A stretch of DNA of 64,000 nucleotides, taken from NCBI GenBank assembly GCA_037783415.1, contig JAZGTN010000094.1:620001-684000 (forward strand), written 5' to 3'. This document shows, one piece after another, positions 1 to 10,442 of this stretch. The position numbers and the translations under genes were made by a program. The DNA is from Leptasterias polaris (Eukaryota; Echinodermata; Asteroidea; Forcipulatida; Asteriidae). The notes below the pieces were generated by a model that had not been told where the DNA came from, ran no database searches, and saw nothing but the letters and a program-made list of their open reading frames with translations. Every line of letters begins with the position of its first letter. The stretch's first letter is position 1.

Positions 1-671
1 TGATCATAATCTCAGTCAAATCAGTAACACTTTATCATACAAACTTGCCATAGCTCCTTGCTCTATGCTGTCATCTATAGCAAGGGCTAGATCAAGCTAT
101 AAGTGGCTAATCAAGGTGTTGTGTTGTGTTGTTTTTCTTATACCTTGAAATGACTCATACAACACGTGCATTGGGACTAATTATGACAACATCTCACTGG
201 GTTGGTAAACATCTTTCACATAAATCAATTTTGTGAATTTTCAATCATGTTTGAAGTAAAAAATTATTTACATTTAATTCAACTTTAAGTGCAACTTTTA
301 TATAAACTGACATTGCAATGGACATTTTAACAGATGACCCTGTCTTGAATTTGAATGGTAGGTGTCCTTAAAAAAGCCAATCACAAAAGGAAACTAGTTT
401 TACAGAAGATTAGTGATATTATATTATGATATATAGCTAATTAAATGGCAACTATTGCACTAAGATTGACTCAATCTACCTGCTGTACTGCCTAGATGTT
501 GTTAGGATGTATATACATGTATAATGTGCTTTGATTAGAACACAAAGGTAGAAATAGAAACATTGTTTCTGAGAATAAGTCTTTATAAAAACTCCATTCA
601 GTATGATGGTTGTACCTGTATCATTTAGTTTATTGGTAATGAAGGAAAACTTAGTATCATAACCATTTGTT

Positions 672-744
672 TATTTATGCAACGGAGTATATTCAATAGA
701 CCTGTTTGTTTATTTATGCAACAGAGTATATTCAATAGACCTGT
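672..744. repeat. Two-copy 38-39 bp tandem duplication in intron
   Basis: The block reading TTATTTATGCAACGGAGTAT and onward to AATAGACCTGTT occurs twice back to back with one clear base difference (CGG versus CAG). It lies in the intron before the penultimate exon of gene 1 and creates a short spurious open frame. Confidence 0.7.
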
Positions 745-935
745 TATTGGAAGTAAGAGTTCAAGTGGTTTTTCAATTCTTGTTTCCTTTTTGTCAGAAC
801 ACTTAATTTATACCAACTTGAGAAAGAAATCGCATAGTTTAACAAGGGTTGGCTTCCTTGAATTGAAAACAAGTAACATCTGATTCTGAACTGATAAGAT
901 ACACCTGTTAAAAAAGTAAAGTGTTTATTTTTCAG

Positions 936-1039
936 ATAAACTTTTACCTTTCTTTGAGAGCAAGCTGAAGTCTGGAGTACCATCAGTACGGTACATAGCA
1001 GTTGATGCTATGTGGGCGTTACTCTATGGAAGCCAGAAG
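936..1039 (+). CDS. Penultimate coding exon of the armadillo-like gene
   Basis: This 104-nt exon starts after AG at 934-935 and ends before GTGAGC at 1040. It starts in codon position 2 and ends at a codon boundary, so it splices in frame to the exon at 1158. Confidence 0.6.
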
Positions 1040-1322
1040 GTGAGCTACAGTTAGTCATTGTTAGGCAATTAAACTCATAAATCATCTGTAATCCAGTTTG
1101 TGATAGTTTGTATTTTACTGAATATGGTGACATCTCTTGTTTATTTCCCTCCATCAGGCAAAGGCAATCCTTAAAGGCTCAACCATATTCCAGAGTCTTC
1201 TTGATAGTCACAGTTCAACACTGGTCAATCACCCTCAACCTTTGACACTTGGTAAAGGTCATGAGAGGTTAGCTGATATGAATGAAGCTCTATCCAATGT
1301 GGTGGCATTGATGGTTGATTGA
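936..1322 (+). CDS. C-terminal exons of an armadillo/HEAT-like protein, possibly rotatin
   Basis: Two coding exons join in frame: 936-1039 (acceptor TTTCAG, donor GTGAGC) and 1158-1322 (acceptor CATCAG, stop TGA at 1320-1322). They encode about 89 residues, beginning K-L-L-P-F-F-E-S-K-L-K-S-G-V and passing through A-V-D-A-M-W-A-L-L-Y-G-S-Q-K-A-K to a C terminus A-L-M-V-D. The helical pattern, with a VDAMWALLY helix followed by a QKAKAILK helix, is that of an armadillo/HEAT repeat. From memory it resembles the C-terminal end of rotatin (RTTN), a centriole-length and ciliary basal-body protein, but the identity rests on a short stretch. The incoming exon starts in codon position 2, so more coding exons lie upstream, probably outside the window. 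The exon structure is well supported; the name is a guess. Confidence 0.6.
1158..1322 (+). CDS. Last coding exon of the armadillo-like gene
   Basis: This exon has 55 codons including the stop. It starts after AG at 1156-1157 and ends at TGA 1320-1322. The preceding exon donates a complete codon, so the frame is fixed on both sides. Confidence 0.62.
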   Translation, partial: AKAILKGSTIFQSLLDSHSSTLVNHPQPLTLGKGHERLADMNEALSNVVALMVD

Positions 1323-2961
1323 GTAGTCTAGATCTGGCTGTTTGTCAAGAACTTAAGAAGTGTGATTTGCTCCCTAACATAAAGATCAAGTTATAAAACG
1401 CAGAAATCTCTTGTGGATTGTATCTTCTTTGTAAAGAAGTGGTGAATTGCAAGTTACTCATCATATAATTTGAAAGGTAATTAAACAGAAACATTTTGTG
1501 CAACCATTGCAGGTAACCATTGTATTTATCTACAATTTTTTTCAAATTTACTAGGAAAACTTGCATCACTCCACTTCCCATTCCATATTGAGTGAATAGT
1601 TTGGTTGATGTGTGTGAATTATGATTCATTCACAAATGTGCCAACAGTTTCTACTAGAATTGTAGTGAGTACAGTCAAAATGGTGAAGTGTGAATGGCTC
1701 CTGTAACTTAGATTATTTTGTGACCTATAAACAAACACATTTTAGTTTGCATTGTAGAATCTTAACATAACTCATCTTAAATAGCCTGTTGAAATGATTT
1801 TAATTAGTGTTTGTTGTTAAAATGTTGTTATTTCTAAATGAAGCCCTATTACACGAAACCGGTTTTCCCAGAGGTTTTTATGATTTTGGAACAATATTTC
1901 CATAGTTCAGTCCAGCTTATTAGAAACAAACACTAATAAGGTTTAGTGTATTTGATGTCAAAGCAGTGGTTGTTTATAACAGTTTAGAGTGTAACTATAA
2001 CTGTGTATTATGGATGTGTATACATGTACCTATTTCTGGAGGATTGGTTCTGATACAAACTTATCAGTTAGTCTTTGAATTTAAACTTAAGGCCCCCCCC
2101 CCCCATAACTTAGCAAAGGTACTTCCCCCTTTTTCTCTGCATAGTCATTTATTGATGTCTGCTCTTAAATCTGAACGATGTTTTATTGCAATGATGTGAA
2201 GTTGCTTCATTCATTTTGAGCAAATTTGATAAATATTTGAGTTTTTAAGCATTGTTTTGCTGTCCCAAAAAATATTATAACAAATTGGTTTAAATTTATT
2301 CAAGAGTGTATTTTTATGGTAACATAAAGAATTTAGGTAGGCCTATAAGATCTTACATAAATGAAGGGCAAACAATTATAATCACATTGTTTGTGTTCAT
2401 GTTGTATTAGTTGTAACTTTTCTCCATTGACTTCTTGCACTAACGTCACATGGAGCTGTCAATGGGCTGCTACTTGTAAAGATGTGGTGTGTTTCTAACC
2501 GCACCTGCGTCGCCTAAAAGGCACACCGCACAGTTACTCTTTAGGAAATCTGCCAAAACGGTGCAACCCAAAATTTATTGTGGGCGATGATGATGACGCG
2601 AGGTGAATTTGGTCAATAGCTGGATTGTCTTATGACCATAGCATCAAGTTATTGACCGAAATACACCAATGTGTGAGGTTTAGTGAATAGCTTGGTACCT
2701 AGATGAACATACTCAGACAGGATTTACGAACTTATCTTAAATGTGGCCTTGTAACCTCGCAAAGAAATATGTCAAATTGTGTATCTATGTTTTTACTATT
2801 AAATAATAAATATTAAAACTGTACATTTTGTTCATACGAATCTGATGTTCAAACTAATAAACTGCAAACCTGTAATCCAAGGTAAAAAACAAGAAAGAAA
2901 GTGATGTTGTCCCTTTATATTTCTGAACGATCGTTTAATGTATTATTTCATATGAAATAAA
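1323..2961 (+). other. Probable 3' untranslated and flanking region of gene 1
   Basis: No coding signal is seen on either strand. The region is AT-rich and holds a C run near 2091-2104. Poly(A) signals AATAAA occur at 2805-2810 and 2956-2961, so the transcript may end near either one. The region closes where a GC-rich repeat begins near 2986. Confidence 0.35.
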
Positions 2962-2985
2962 AACAAAAACCAGACTCGTACTCGG

Positions 2986-3961
2986 GCGCGGATCCGGGGG
3001 GGGCCAGGGGGCACGTGACCCCCGGGTAAATTTTTTTTTTTTTTTTTTTACTTTCTGCCTGCTTAAAAATTAGCCTCAAGTGTGTGTGGTGTCTTTTCCC
3101 CCAGCGGCAGGATGGGTTTCTTTTTCATCCTATGCCTATCAAATTTGTTTCTTTCTGCCAAAATGGATCTTTCATAATATGTCACTTGTAATTGCTTAGA
3201 TTTGCACGATAACATAAGCGTTTGAAACCTGACATGCCAATTTGTCCTGGATAAAATATATTTCATGTCGTTCTGGCATTCAAGTGTAAAGACTACACTA
3301 AGCTTGAACTATATTTTTTGAATGAATATGCATGAAACCAGATATTGCAGTGACCAGATCCAAACGCATGATTTGTGGGATTAACATTTTCTTTGAGTAA
3401 AATTAGAAGATTGGTATGGATCAGAAGTGCTTAAAAAGTGTGTCTATTTCTCGGTTTCAGGCACACAGAGGCTTGATTTTTCACCCCTCAAAATGCCAAA
3501 AGCTCAGAGCTTCCGGGGGCTTCTCCCCCTGGACCCCCACCGGGGCCTCGCCCCTGGACCCCACCATCAATGTTACAGAAAATTTTCCAGTAAACTTAGA
3601 AGATTTATATGGATCTGATTTCCAAAAAGAGTGTGTCTATTTCTCTGTTTTAGGCACATGGAGGCTTGGTTTTTCACCCCTCAAAATGCCAAAAGCTCAG
3701 AGCTTCCGGGGGCTTCGCCCCCGGACCCCCACCAGGGCTTCGCCCCTGAATCCCCACCATCGATGTTACAGAAATTTTCCCAATAAATTTAGAAGATTTA
3801 TATGGATCTGATTTCCAATAAGAGTGTGTCTATTTCTCTGTTTTGGGCACTGTCTTGGAGGCTTGATTTTTCACCTCACAGAACGCCAAAGGTTCGGACC
3901 AAAGGGCCCCTGGACCCCCCCCCCCCCCCCCCCGGTTTAAAAAATCCTGGATCCGCCCCTG
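2986..3961. mobile_element. GC-rich TIR-type element with internal 193-bp tandem units
   Basis: The left end carries GCGGATCCGGGGGGGGCC and the right end the reverse form, CCTGGATCCGCCCCTG, as expected of hAT-like short terminal repeats. Inside, a unit of about 193-195 bp starting TATGGATC recurs at about 3414, 3609 and 3802. Each unit holds a GC-rich segment of repeated CCCCTGGACCCC blocks and a TTACAGAA segment. A 19-base C run precedes the right end. No target duplication could be confirmed, and the short open frames are repeats, not genes. Confidence 0.5.
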
Positions 3962-4629
3962 ATACTAGTCCCAGTTACAGATGAACAGAGAAAGACACAG
4001 AATGCACCAGAGAGCATCTACACTTCAAGAACAAATACCGAGGCCCTTCAGCGGGCCCAAGACTCGCACGCTGCGATAGACTTCGCAATGCACATTTACA
4101 CCCTTCACATATTTTCGTCGAATTACCTTTTTCCCGTTCGTAAAATAAAGTCGAAGTAAGGAGAAAAACAAAATCAGTTTTGATTACTTTTTCTCAAAAG
4201 AACCCACAGTGATGTTAAGAAAAGACCAGAGGCAAGCATCGTCATCTTTATAATTTTCCGCCCCTCTGTTAGATCCGCTCCTTCACAACAAGACAACAAG
4301 TAAATGATGTACCCTTGACAATAAACTACGTCCATTATATTTGACTCGTGTCCGATAAACCATTATGATGATCCCTTGGCAACCCTATTCGTGGCTTCAC
4401 CTCGGGAAATGCTCCGGGGTTCACCTTTTTTTTTAACCAAGATTGCACAAGGATACTCGCCATAGCTGCAGAGTGAGTGGCAGACAATGTTGGCAAAAGT
4501 CAGGCCGAGAAAAAGGTAAATCGGCATAAATCTTCCCGAAACGAGATAGAAATGTAAAGAAATGAGACCGCGCAGAACATTGGGTACGAGCGTGAGTGTT
4601 GCAACAGCATATACAACCAGAAAACATTT
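3962..4629. other. Spacer with no recognised feature
   Basis: This stretch between two repeats was scanned on both strands. No exon, RNA gene or clear repeat was recognised. Confidence 0.3.
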
Positions 4630-5960
4630 TTACGCACTTATGACCGACGACCCATTGTATCCGAGTCATTACGTCCGACGACCAATTGTATCCGACCCAT
4701 TGTGTCGACAAACCATTATGTCAGAATCATTGTGTCCCACAAACCGTTACGTCCGACCCATTGTGTCCTATAAACCATTAAGTCCGATGACCCATGATAT
4801 CCAACCCTTTATGACCGACCCATTCTGTCCTTAAAACCATTTTGTCCGATGACCCATTGTGTCCGACATATCCGACCCATTGTGTCGACGAACCATTATG
4901 TCTGAATCATTATGTCCTAGAAACCAATATGTCCGACCCATCATTTCCAATGACCCATTATGTCCTACATTGTGTCCGACGGATCATTATGTCCGACGAA
5001 CCGTTATGTTCGACCCATTATTTACGACGAACCGTTTTGTCTGACCCATTGTGTCTGACTGACGATATGTCAGACCCATTATGTCCGACGACCCATTATG
5101 TCCGATCCATTGTGTTCGACAAACCATTGATTCCGACCCATTATGTCCGACAACCCATTGAATCCGACCCATTATGTCCGATCCATTGTGTTCGACAAAC
5201 CATTGATTCCGACACATTATGTCCGACAACCTATTGAATCCGACACATTATGTCCGACAACCTATTGAATCCGACCCATTATGTCCGACAACCTATTGAA
5301 TCCGACCCATTATGTCCGACAACCTATTGAATCCGACCCATTATGTCCGACAACCTATTGAATCCGACCCATTATGTCCGACAACCCATTGAATCCGACC
5401 CATTATGTCCGACAACCCATTGAATCCGACCCATTATGTCCGATCCATTGTGTTCGACAAACCATTGATTCCGACACATTATGTCCGACAACCTATTGAA
5501 TCCGACCCATTATGTCCGACAACCTATTGAATCCGACCCATTATGTCCGACAACCTATTGAATCCGACCCATTATGTCCGACAACCTATTGAATCCGACC
5601 CATTATGTCCGACAACCTATTGAACAGCAAGTAAAGGGTCTATTAATGAACATATAAAAAATGTTGATTTATCTGGGAGAAATCACATCGGGATTGCTTC
5701 GCATAAACAACAAAGGACAATTTGGCTGGGTTTTTTTTTCTCTCGAGATGTGCAATGACACATTGGCCACGATGTGTGGGGCTTTTTCATGAGGCGCTAT
5801 GCAAATACGATGCTATTAACCTATGGTTCTACGGTCTAAATGGGTCGGACAAAATGGTTTGTCCGACACGATGTTTCGGACATAATGGTTCGTCGGACAT
5901 AATTGCTTAAACATTTTGTGGGACAGAAGGGTCCATGTAGGACATAATGATGCGTAACAT
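4630..5960. repeat. 31-bp minisatellite in a foldback arrangement
   Basis: From about 4640 to 5060, irregular 16-31 bp units carry the words GTCCGACxACCCATT. From about 5060 to 5625 they settle into a near-perfect 31-bp unit, TATGTCCGACAACCTATTG followed by AATCCGACCCAT. After a loop of about 200 bp, the same words return on the opposite strand at 5838-5935 (GGGTCGGACAAAATGG, GTTCGTCGGACATAATTG). The outer edges share TTACGCA-like ends in inverse order. Open frames here arise from the repeat and are not genes. Confidence 0.75.
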
Positions 5961-6773
5961 ACATATGTTTATATTTTATACTCTACGCCGTATGAAAAGG
6001 TGCACACCCAAGATCGACATGTCATAGAAGATGCTTATCCACAAATACAAACAGAAGCACTACAATGGAACGCTGTCTGCTAAATACTTTCTTTAAGATG
6101 ATCGAAGAGGGAATTTCTAGGCACATGCACGAGGACCCCCCACCCCCGACACTTGTTAAAGTGTTCCGCCGCTGAGAATGAACACTATAGATTCCAAATG
6201 GAGGTGGAAGACAATGTTGAAGAAAGTCTCATGAACGAGGTTAGCGGGTGGAAGGAAGAACTCCAAAGCATACCAGATCAGCGGTCGGTAAGCCCGGGTG
6301 CCAATGTCGTTCTTACACTTCAAGAACCTGTTGGGGACATATCCTCATTGAAATTGACAACAGCGTGGTTACCATGTTACCATGGTTGAGCTGAAGAGGG
6401 TCAGTAGCTTTTTCAGACAAGGAAAGAACTGAAGGGTATTCATCTGAGGTGCTCAAGAACTGTGACATAATTTATGACATCATGCTTAATGCAACACAGC
6501 GCCTACCATCAACTACAAGACCACCAACTACCGTGATATCAGTCTGACCTGTACCGGTATCTCAGCTAAGCTTTATAATCTGAAGAAATTCTCAACCGAT
6601 TATAGAACGGTTTCCGTGAGAAGCGGGCGACAGTCGTGCAGGTCTTGGCCCTTCGAAGGAAAGTGATCAGAAGATCTAAAGAATAACAAACTACACACTG
6701 TCTTGACGTTTATCAGAAAATCTTCAAAATCTTGAAGGCATACCGCTGCCACGTGTCCATCAAGGCACCAAGA

Positions 6774-6958
6774 CAGTGGCGTAACCATGGGAAGGGGGGC
6801 GTCCCCTTGGAACACGCACTTTCACCCTTGCCATAACAAAGAGATCGTACAAATGAATGGTGTAGATACATGAAGTAGCCCTCCCCCCCCCCCCCCCAAA
6901 TAATATCTATGCCCCCGCTTTCCCCAAGCCCAAATGAAAGTGTGTAGATCCGCCACTG
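6774..6958. mobile_element. hAT-like MITE with 8-bp target duplication
   Basis: This 185-bp element starts CAGTGGCGTAACC and ends GATCCGCCACTG, which is hAT-type inverted termini. It is flanked by CACCAAGA (6766-6773) and CGCCAAGA (6959-6966), an 8-bp duplication with one mismatch. It has no coding capacity and contains a C run at about 6882-6897. It sits inside the dead LINE reverse-transcriptase frame. Confidence 0.75.
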
Positions 6959-6965
6959 CGCCAAG

Positions 6966-7790
6966 ATCAGCAACACCAACACCAACACCAACACCCTGGC
7001 AGGAATGATCAGCTACACCAACACCCTAGCACGAATGATCAGCTACACCAACACCCTGGCACGAATGATCAGCTACACCAACACCAACACCCTGGCACGA
7101 ATGATCAGCTACACCAACACCAACACCCTGGCACGATTGATCAGCTTCACCAACACCCTGGCACGAATGATCACCTACACCAACACCCTGGCTCGAATGA
7201 TCAGCTACGCCAACACCCTGGCACAAATGATCAGCTGCACCAACACCCCGGCACAAATGATCAGCTACACCAACACCCTGGCACAAATGAGATCAGCTAT
7301 ACCAACACCCTGGCACGAATAATCAGCTACACCAACACCCTGGCACAAATGAGATCAGCTACACCAACACCCTGGCACGAATGATCAGCTACACCAACAC
7401 CCTGGCACGAATGATCAGCTACACTAACATAACACCCTGGCACGAATGATCAGCTACACCAACACCCTGGCACGATTGATCAGCTTCAACAACACCCTGG
7501 CTCGAATGATCAACTACACCAACACCCTGGCACAAATGATAAGCAACACCAACACACTGGCAGGAATGATCAGCTACACCAACACCCTGGCACGATTGAT
7601 CAGCTTCAACAACACACTGGCACGAATGATCAGCTTCACCAACACCCTGGCACGAATGATCAACTACATCAACACCCTGGCACGAATGATCAACTACATC
7701 AACACCCTGGCACGAATGGTCAGCTACGCCAACACCCTGGCACGAATAATCAGCTGCACCAACACCCTGGCACGAATCATTGATAACACG
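6966..7790. repeat. 30-bp minisatellite expanded from LINE coding sequence
   Basis: There are about 27 units of CTGGCACGAATGATCAGCTA plus CACCAACACC. Thirty bases are ten codons, so both strands stay open for long stretches (MISYTNTLAR repeats on +, SCQGVGVADH-like repeats on -). Units with 2-bp (ATGAGATC) and 6-bp insertions at about 7085, 7289 and 7347 break the frames. The array sits exactly where a LINE reverse transcriptase would continue between its KILKAY block and its LDYxLR block, so the founding unit was probably LINE coding sequence. Confidence 0.85.
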
Positions 7791-8164
7791 AATGGTCATT
7801 CCGGGCGGTGAGAATGAAATTATTTGGGCTACAAGTTGGCGTCTCATGTTCGTTATGGTTTGGGACTACGTCCTGCGGCAAATAGTTTGGGACGAATAGG
7901 AACTGGACTTCTTCACCATTACGCAAAGGAAGTCCAAGAGGATTGGTTCAGTGACACTATGTGATCTGCACTGTGCTGAAGACATCGGTCAATCGGAACA
8001 AAATCACTGATGCTCAGGCCCATCTGTCGAGATTGGAAACCAAGTGCAACAAAGTCAGACTGCACTGGAATTCCAAGAAGGCATACTACTATCTTACAAC
8101 GTAGCTAATCACGGGCTGCTAAAGACCTCTGAACAAGCAAGTTTCTAACTTCACCTAGCCTAGT

Positions 8165-8352
8165 TCGTATCGTTCAAAGCGAACTCGGAAAAGGGCACCA
8201 ATGGCTTCGCCCCCTGAAACCCACCGGGGCTTCGCCCCTGGACCCCACCGAGGGCCGTAAGGCCGGCCCCTGAACCCCACCAATTTTTTTTTACGCTCTA
8301 ATACAAAATCCTGGTTGTGCCCCCCGGTTTAAAAAATCCTGGATCCGCCCCT
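8165..8352. mobile_element. Truncated copy of the GC-rich element at 2986-3961
   Basis: Words such as GGGGCTTCGCCCCTGGACC and the right terminus, GGTTTAAAAAATCCTGGATC followed by CGCCCCTGATA, repeat the element at 2986-3961. The left part is missing. Confidence 0.55.
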
Positions 8353-9464
8353 GATATAGGACTATGTAGGTGTCCTGTAGGTGATGACAAATAATAATTT
8401 TCGTTTGATGGCAATATCAACCCTATACGCGCATCTTGTTTGCGGTCAGATGTTGTATTGACGGTCGGTATAGGCCCTAAGCACTGTCGTGAGGACACAT
8501 CTTACTGTTTCGGACTCTTATAAGAGTGCGACATTTTGGCAGCACACAATTCCGACTTCCACTCCAATGATGTTCGAAAAATGTTCTTATTTTTAGTAAA
8601 TTTTAAACAAAAAATCACAACTGAAAATATCTAAGTTATGTCATAGTTTATACACCAGAGAATTTAAAGAATAAAAAATATATGTATTTTGTAACGAACA
8701 TACAATTTTGAAATTATGCAAAAATAAACAAACAAGTATGTCATAAAACAGAACAATATTATTTTGTTACTTTTGTTTTGACTAGTTTTGTACAGTCTGG
8801 ATCCCCCCCTCCCTTTTCTCGGAAACTGTCCAGCTACGCCATGAGACTAGTGATCACGGAGACTTCTAGAGCTGAAGTTCCTCCATGACTTCTACAGCAG
8901 TAGCTCAAGTGCACTCTATGTTAGGCAGACGGCGGAAAGTAAAAAAAAAAAAGAGAATAGAACAAGTTGCCAAGCAATTTGAACGTTTAGTCAAAGTTTC
9001 GTTTCCTTTTTGAGAAGTAAACCTGCTAAAGATTTCCCCTGTTTGAAGTTAGATAATCTGAATTAACTTGTTTTGCAAGAAGTACATAAACAGAAAAGAG
9101 AGTTCTGTAATTCAAAGTACGTCCCTCATTAACCTAAAAGGATGCTTTTGTCGAAATGTTCCGCCTAAGCACGCCCCTTTGATGTCCCGGTGGGTATGGG
9201 CTCACCCCTGTCTCCGTTCTGCATTTCCACTTGGAGTGGCCCATAACCACCCTAATCACCTAGGCCTTCCCAAATCACGTTGACATCTTGCCAATAACAC
9301 CCGTACGATCAACCCTGTGGCCACATGTTTCTTATTGTTTGGGTTTACATGCACTACCGTTTGCACAACTGACAAGGTATCGCTCTTTTTGTGTACCACG
9401 TACACTTTCTGCGTAAAGGAGCACACAAACTGCTTCTCATTAATTGAGTTTCATGGAATAACGG
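8353..9464. other. Spacer with no recognised gene
   Basis: AT-rich sequence with an A run at 8941-8952. Short open frames here have no recognisable domain. Confidence 0.3.
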
Positions 9465-9468
9465 TAAG

Positions 9469-10292
9469 CTATGGTGGCCCTGAAGGGACATCGCATATCG
9501 CAAACGTGTGCGCATACGTATGCAATGTCGTGAAACAATTCGCGAATATATGCGCACACGTCTGCGAATAATTACATTTGCGATGTCGTGAATTTTATTG
9601 CATACCATGTTGCATACCTTTGAATAAAATGTCTAATGATCTGGGGGGTTTCTTGCCTACAGTGAGATTAGCGGTAGTCATTGCAGCGGCAGTCATTGTT
9701 GTGAGGTAAGCGAGGCGGGTGGCGTATTTCTTTTTTTCCCCAAGACGAACGTGGGCTATTAACATAAAATGGGCGTGTTTGACCGTAAAATACCCTCGCG
9801 CGTGCGTACTCTTCGACCTTGATTGTAATAGCACATGCAGTAGTACTAGTAGGCTGTAGGTAGCTTATGCTGTAGAAGTACATGTTGGCGAAACTTGGCC
9901 TGGTGCCAAGTTCCTGGGTACACATTATTGTATAGCCATGCTTACAGGAGCCTGACTGTAGCGCCACGTACTCCCTAGGTCACTAACAAATTGTCTGCAA
10001 CTATGACATCATCCCAAAGGTATGCGACATGGTATGCAATAACATTCACGACATCGCAAATATATTCGCACTCGTGTGCGCACACATTCGCGATTTGTTT
10101 CACGACATTGCATACGTGTGCGCACATATTCGCGAATTGTTTCACGACATTGCATACGTGTGCGCACATTATTCGCGAATTGTTTCACGACATTGCATAC
10201 GTGTGCGCACATAATTCGCGAATTGTTTCACGACATTGCATACGTGTGCGCACACATATGCGATATGCGAGGTCCCTTCAGGGCCACCATAG
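9469..10292. mobile_element. 824-bp foldback element with TAAG duplications
   Basis: The left end, CTATGGTGGCCCTGAAGGGA, is matched in inverse form at the right end (TCCCTTCAGGGCCACCATAG). TAAG flanks both sides (9465-9468 and 10293-10296). The arms are rich in CGTGTGCGCACA and TTCGCGAA palindromes. The right arm holds about four tandem 42-45 bp units (TTTCACGACATTGCATACGT and following), while the left arm holds fewer, so the arms differ in length. Short ORFs on both strands are by-products of these repeats. Confidence 0.75.
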
Positions 10293-10442
10293 TAAGCTGA
10301 CGTGCAGGTGATGAGTGACGCATGTATCCGCACTACCTATTCCCTTTATTCTTATAATGTTTTTTAACGACCACCCGATATATCATATAATATGTATCAA
10401 GACAACATTTACAATTCAGACACAATATTGTCCGGACCTAAT

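Larger units (their letters stand above)
6400..8110 (+). pseudogene. Dead non-LTR retrotransposon (LINE) reverse transcriptase
   Basis: Blocks of a LINE reverse transcriptase follow one another in the right order but in shifted frames. At about 6450 there is EVLKNCDIIYDIM. At about 6521-6580 there is N-Y-R-D-I-S-L-T-C-T-G-I-S-A-K-L-Y-N. At about 6605-6650 there is NGFREKRATVVQVLALRR, RT motif 2. At about 6710-6735 there is KIFKILKAY. At about 7838-7875 there is FVMVWDYVLRQI, matching the LDYxLR block. At about 7955 there is LCDLHCAEDI, where the catalytic FADD is changed to CAED. At about 8030 there is K-C-N-K-V-R-L-H-W-N-S-K-K. Stops and frameshifts are frequent. The frame is interrupted by a hAT-like MITE (6774-6958) and by a 30-bp minisatellite. 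The clade was not assigned. Confidence 0.7.

Noticed and set aside
4562..5237. Small Cys/His-rich proteins in the 31-bp array
   Set aside because: The residues come from repeated CCGACCCATTATGT words. Frames drift with unit length and no start context is conserved.
7005..7847. Long open frames of MISYTNTLAR-type repeats on plus and SCQGVGVADH-type repeats on minus, as a repeat protein gene
   Set aside because: The 30-bp period keeps any frame open, the 2-bp insertions break it, and the flanks are a dead LINE.
9975..10311. Overlapping small Cys/His frames on both strands
   Set aside because: All lie in the right arm of the foldback element and reflect its tandem 42-45 bp units.
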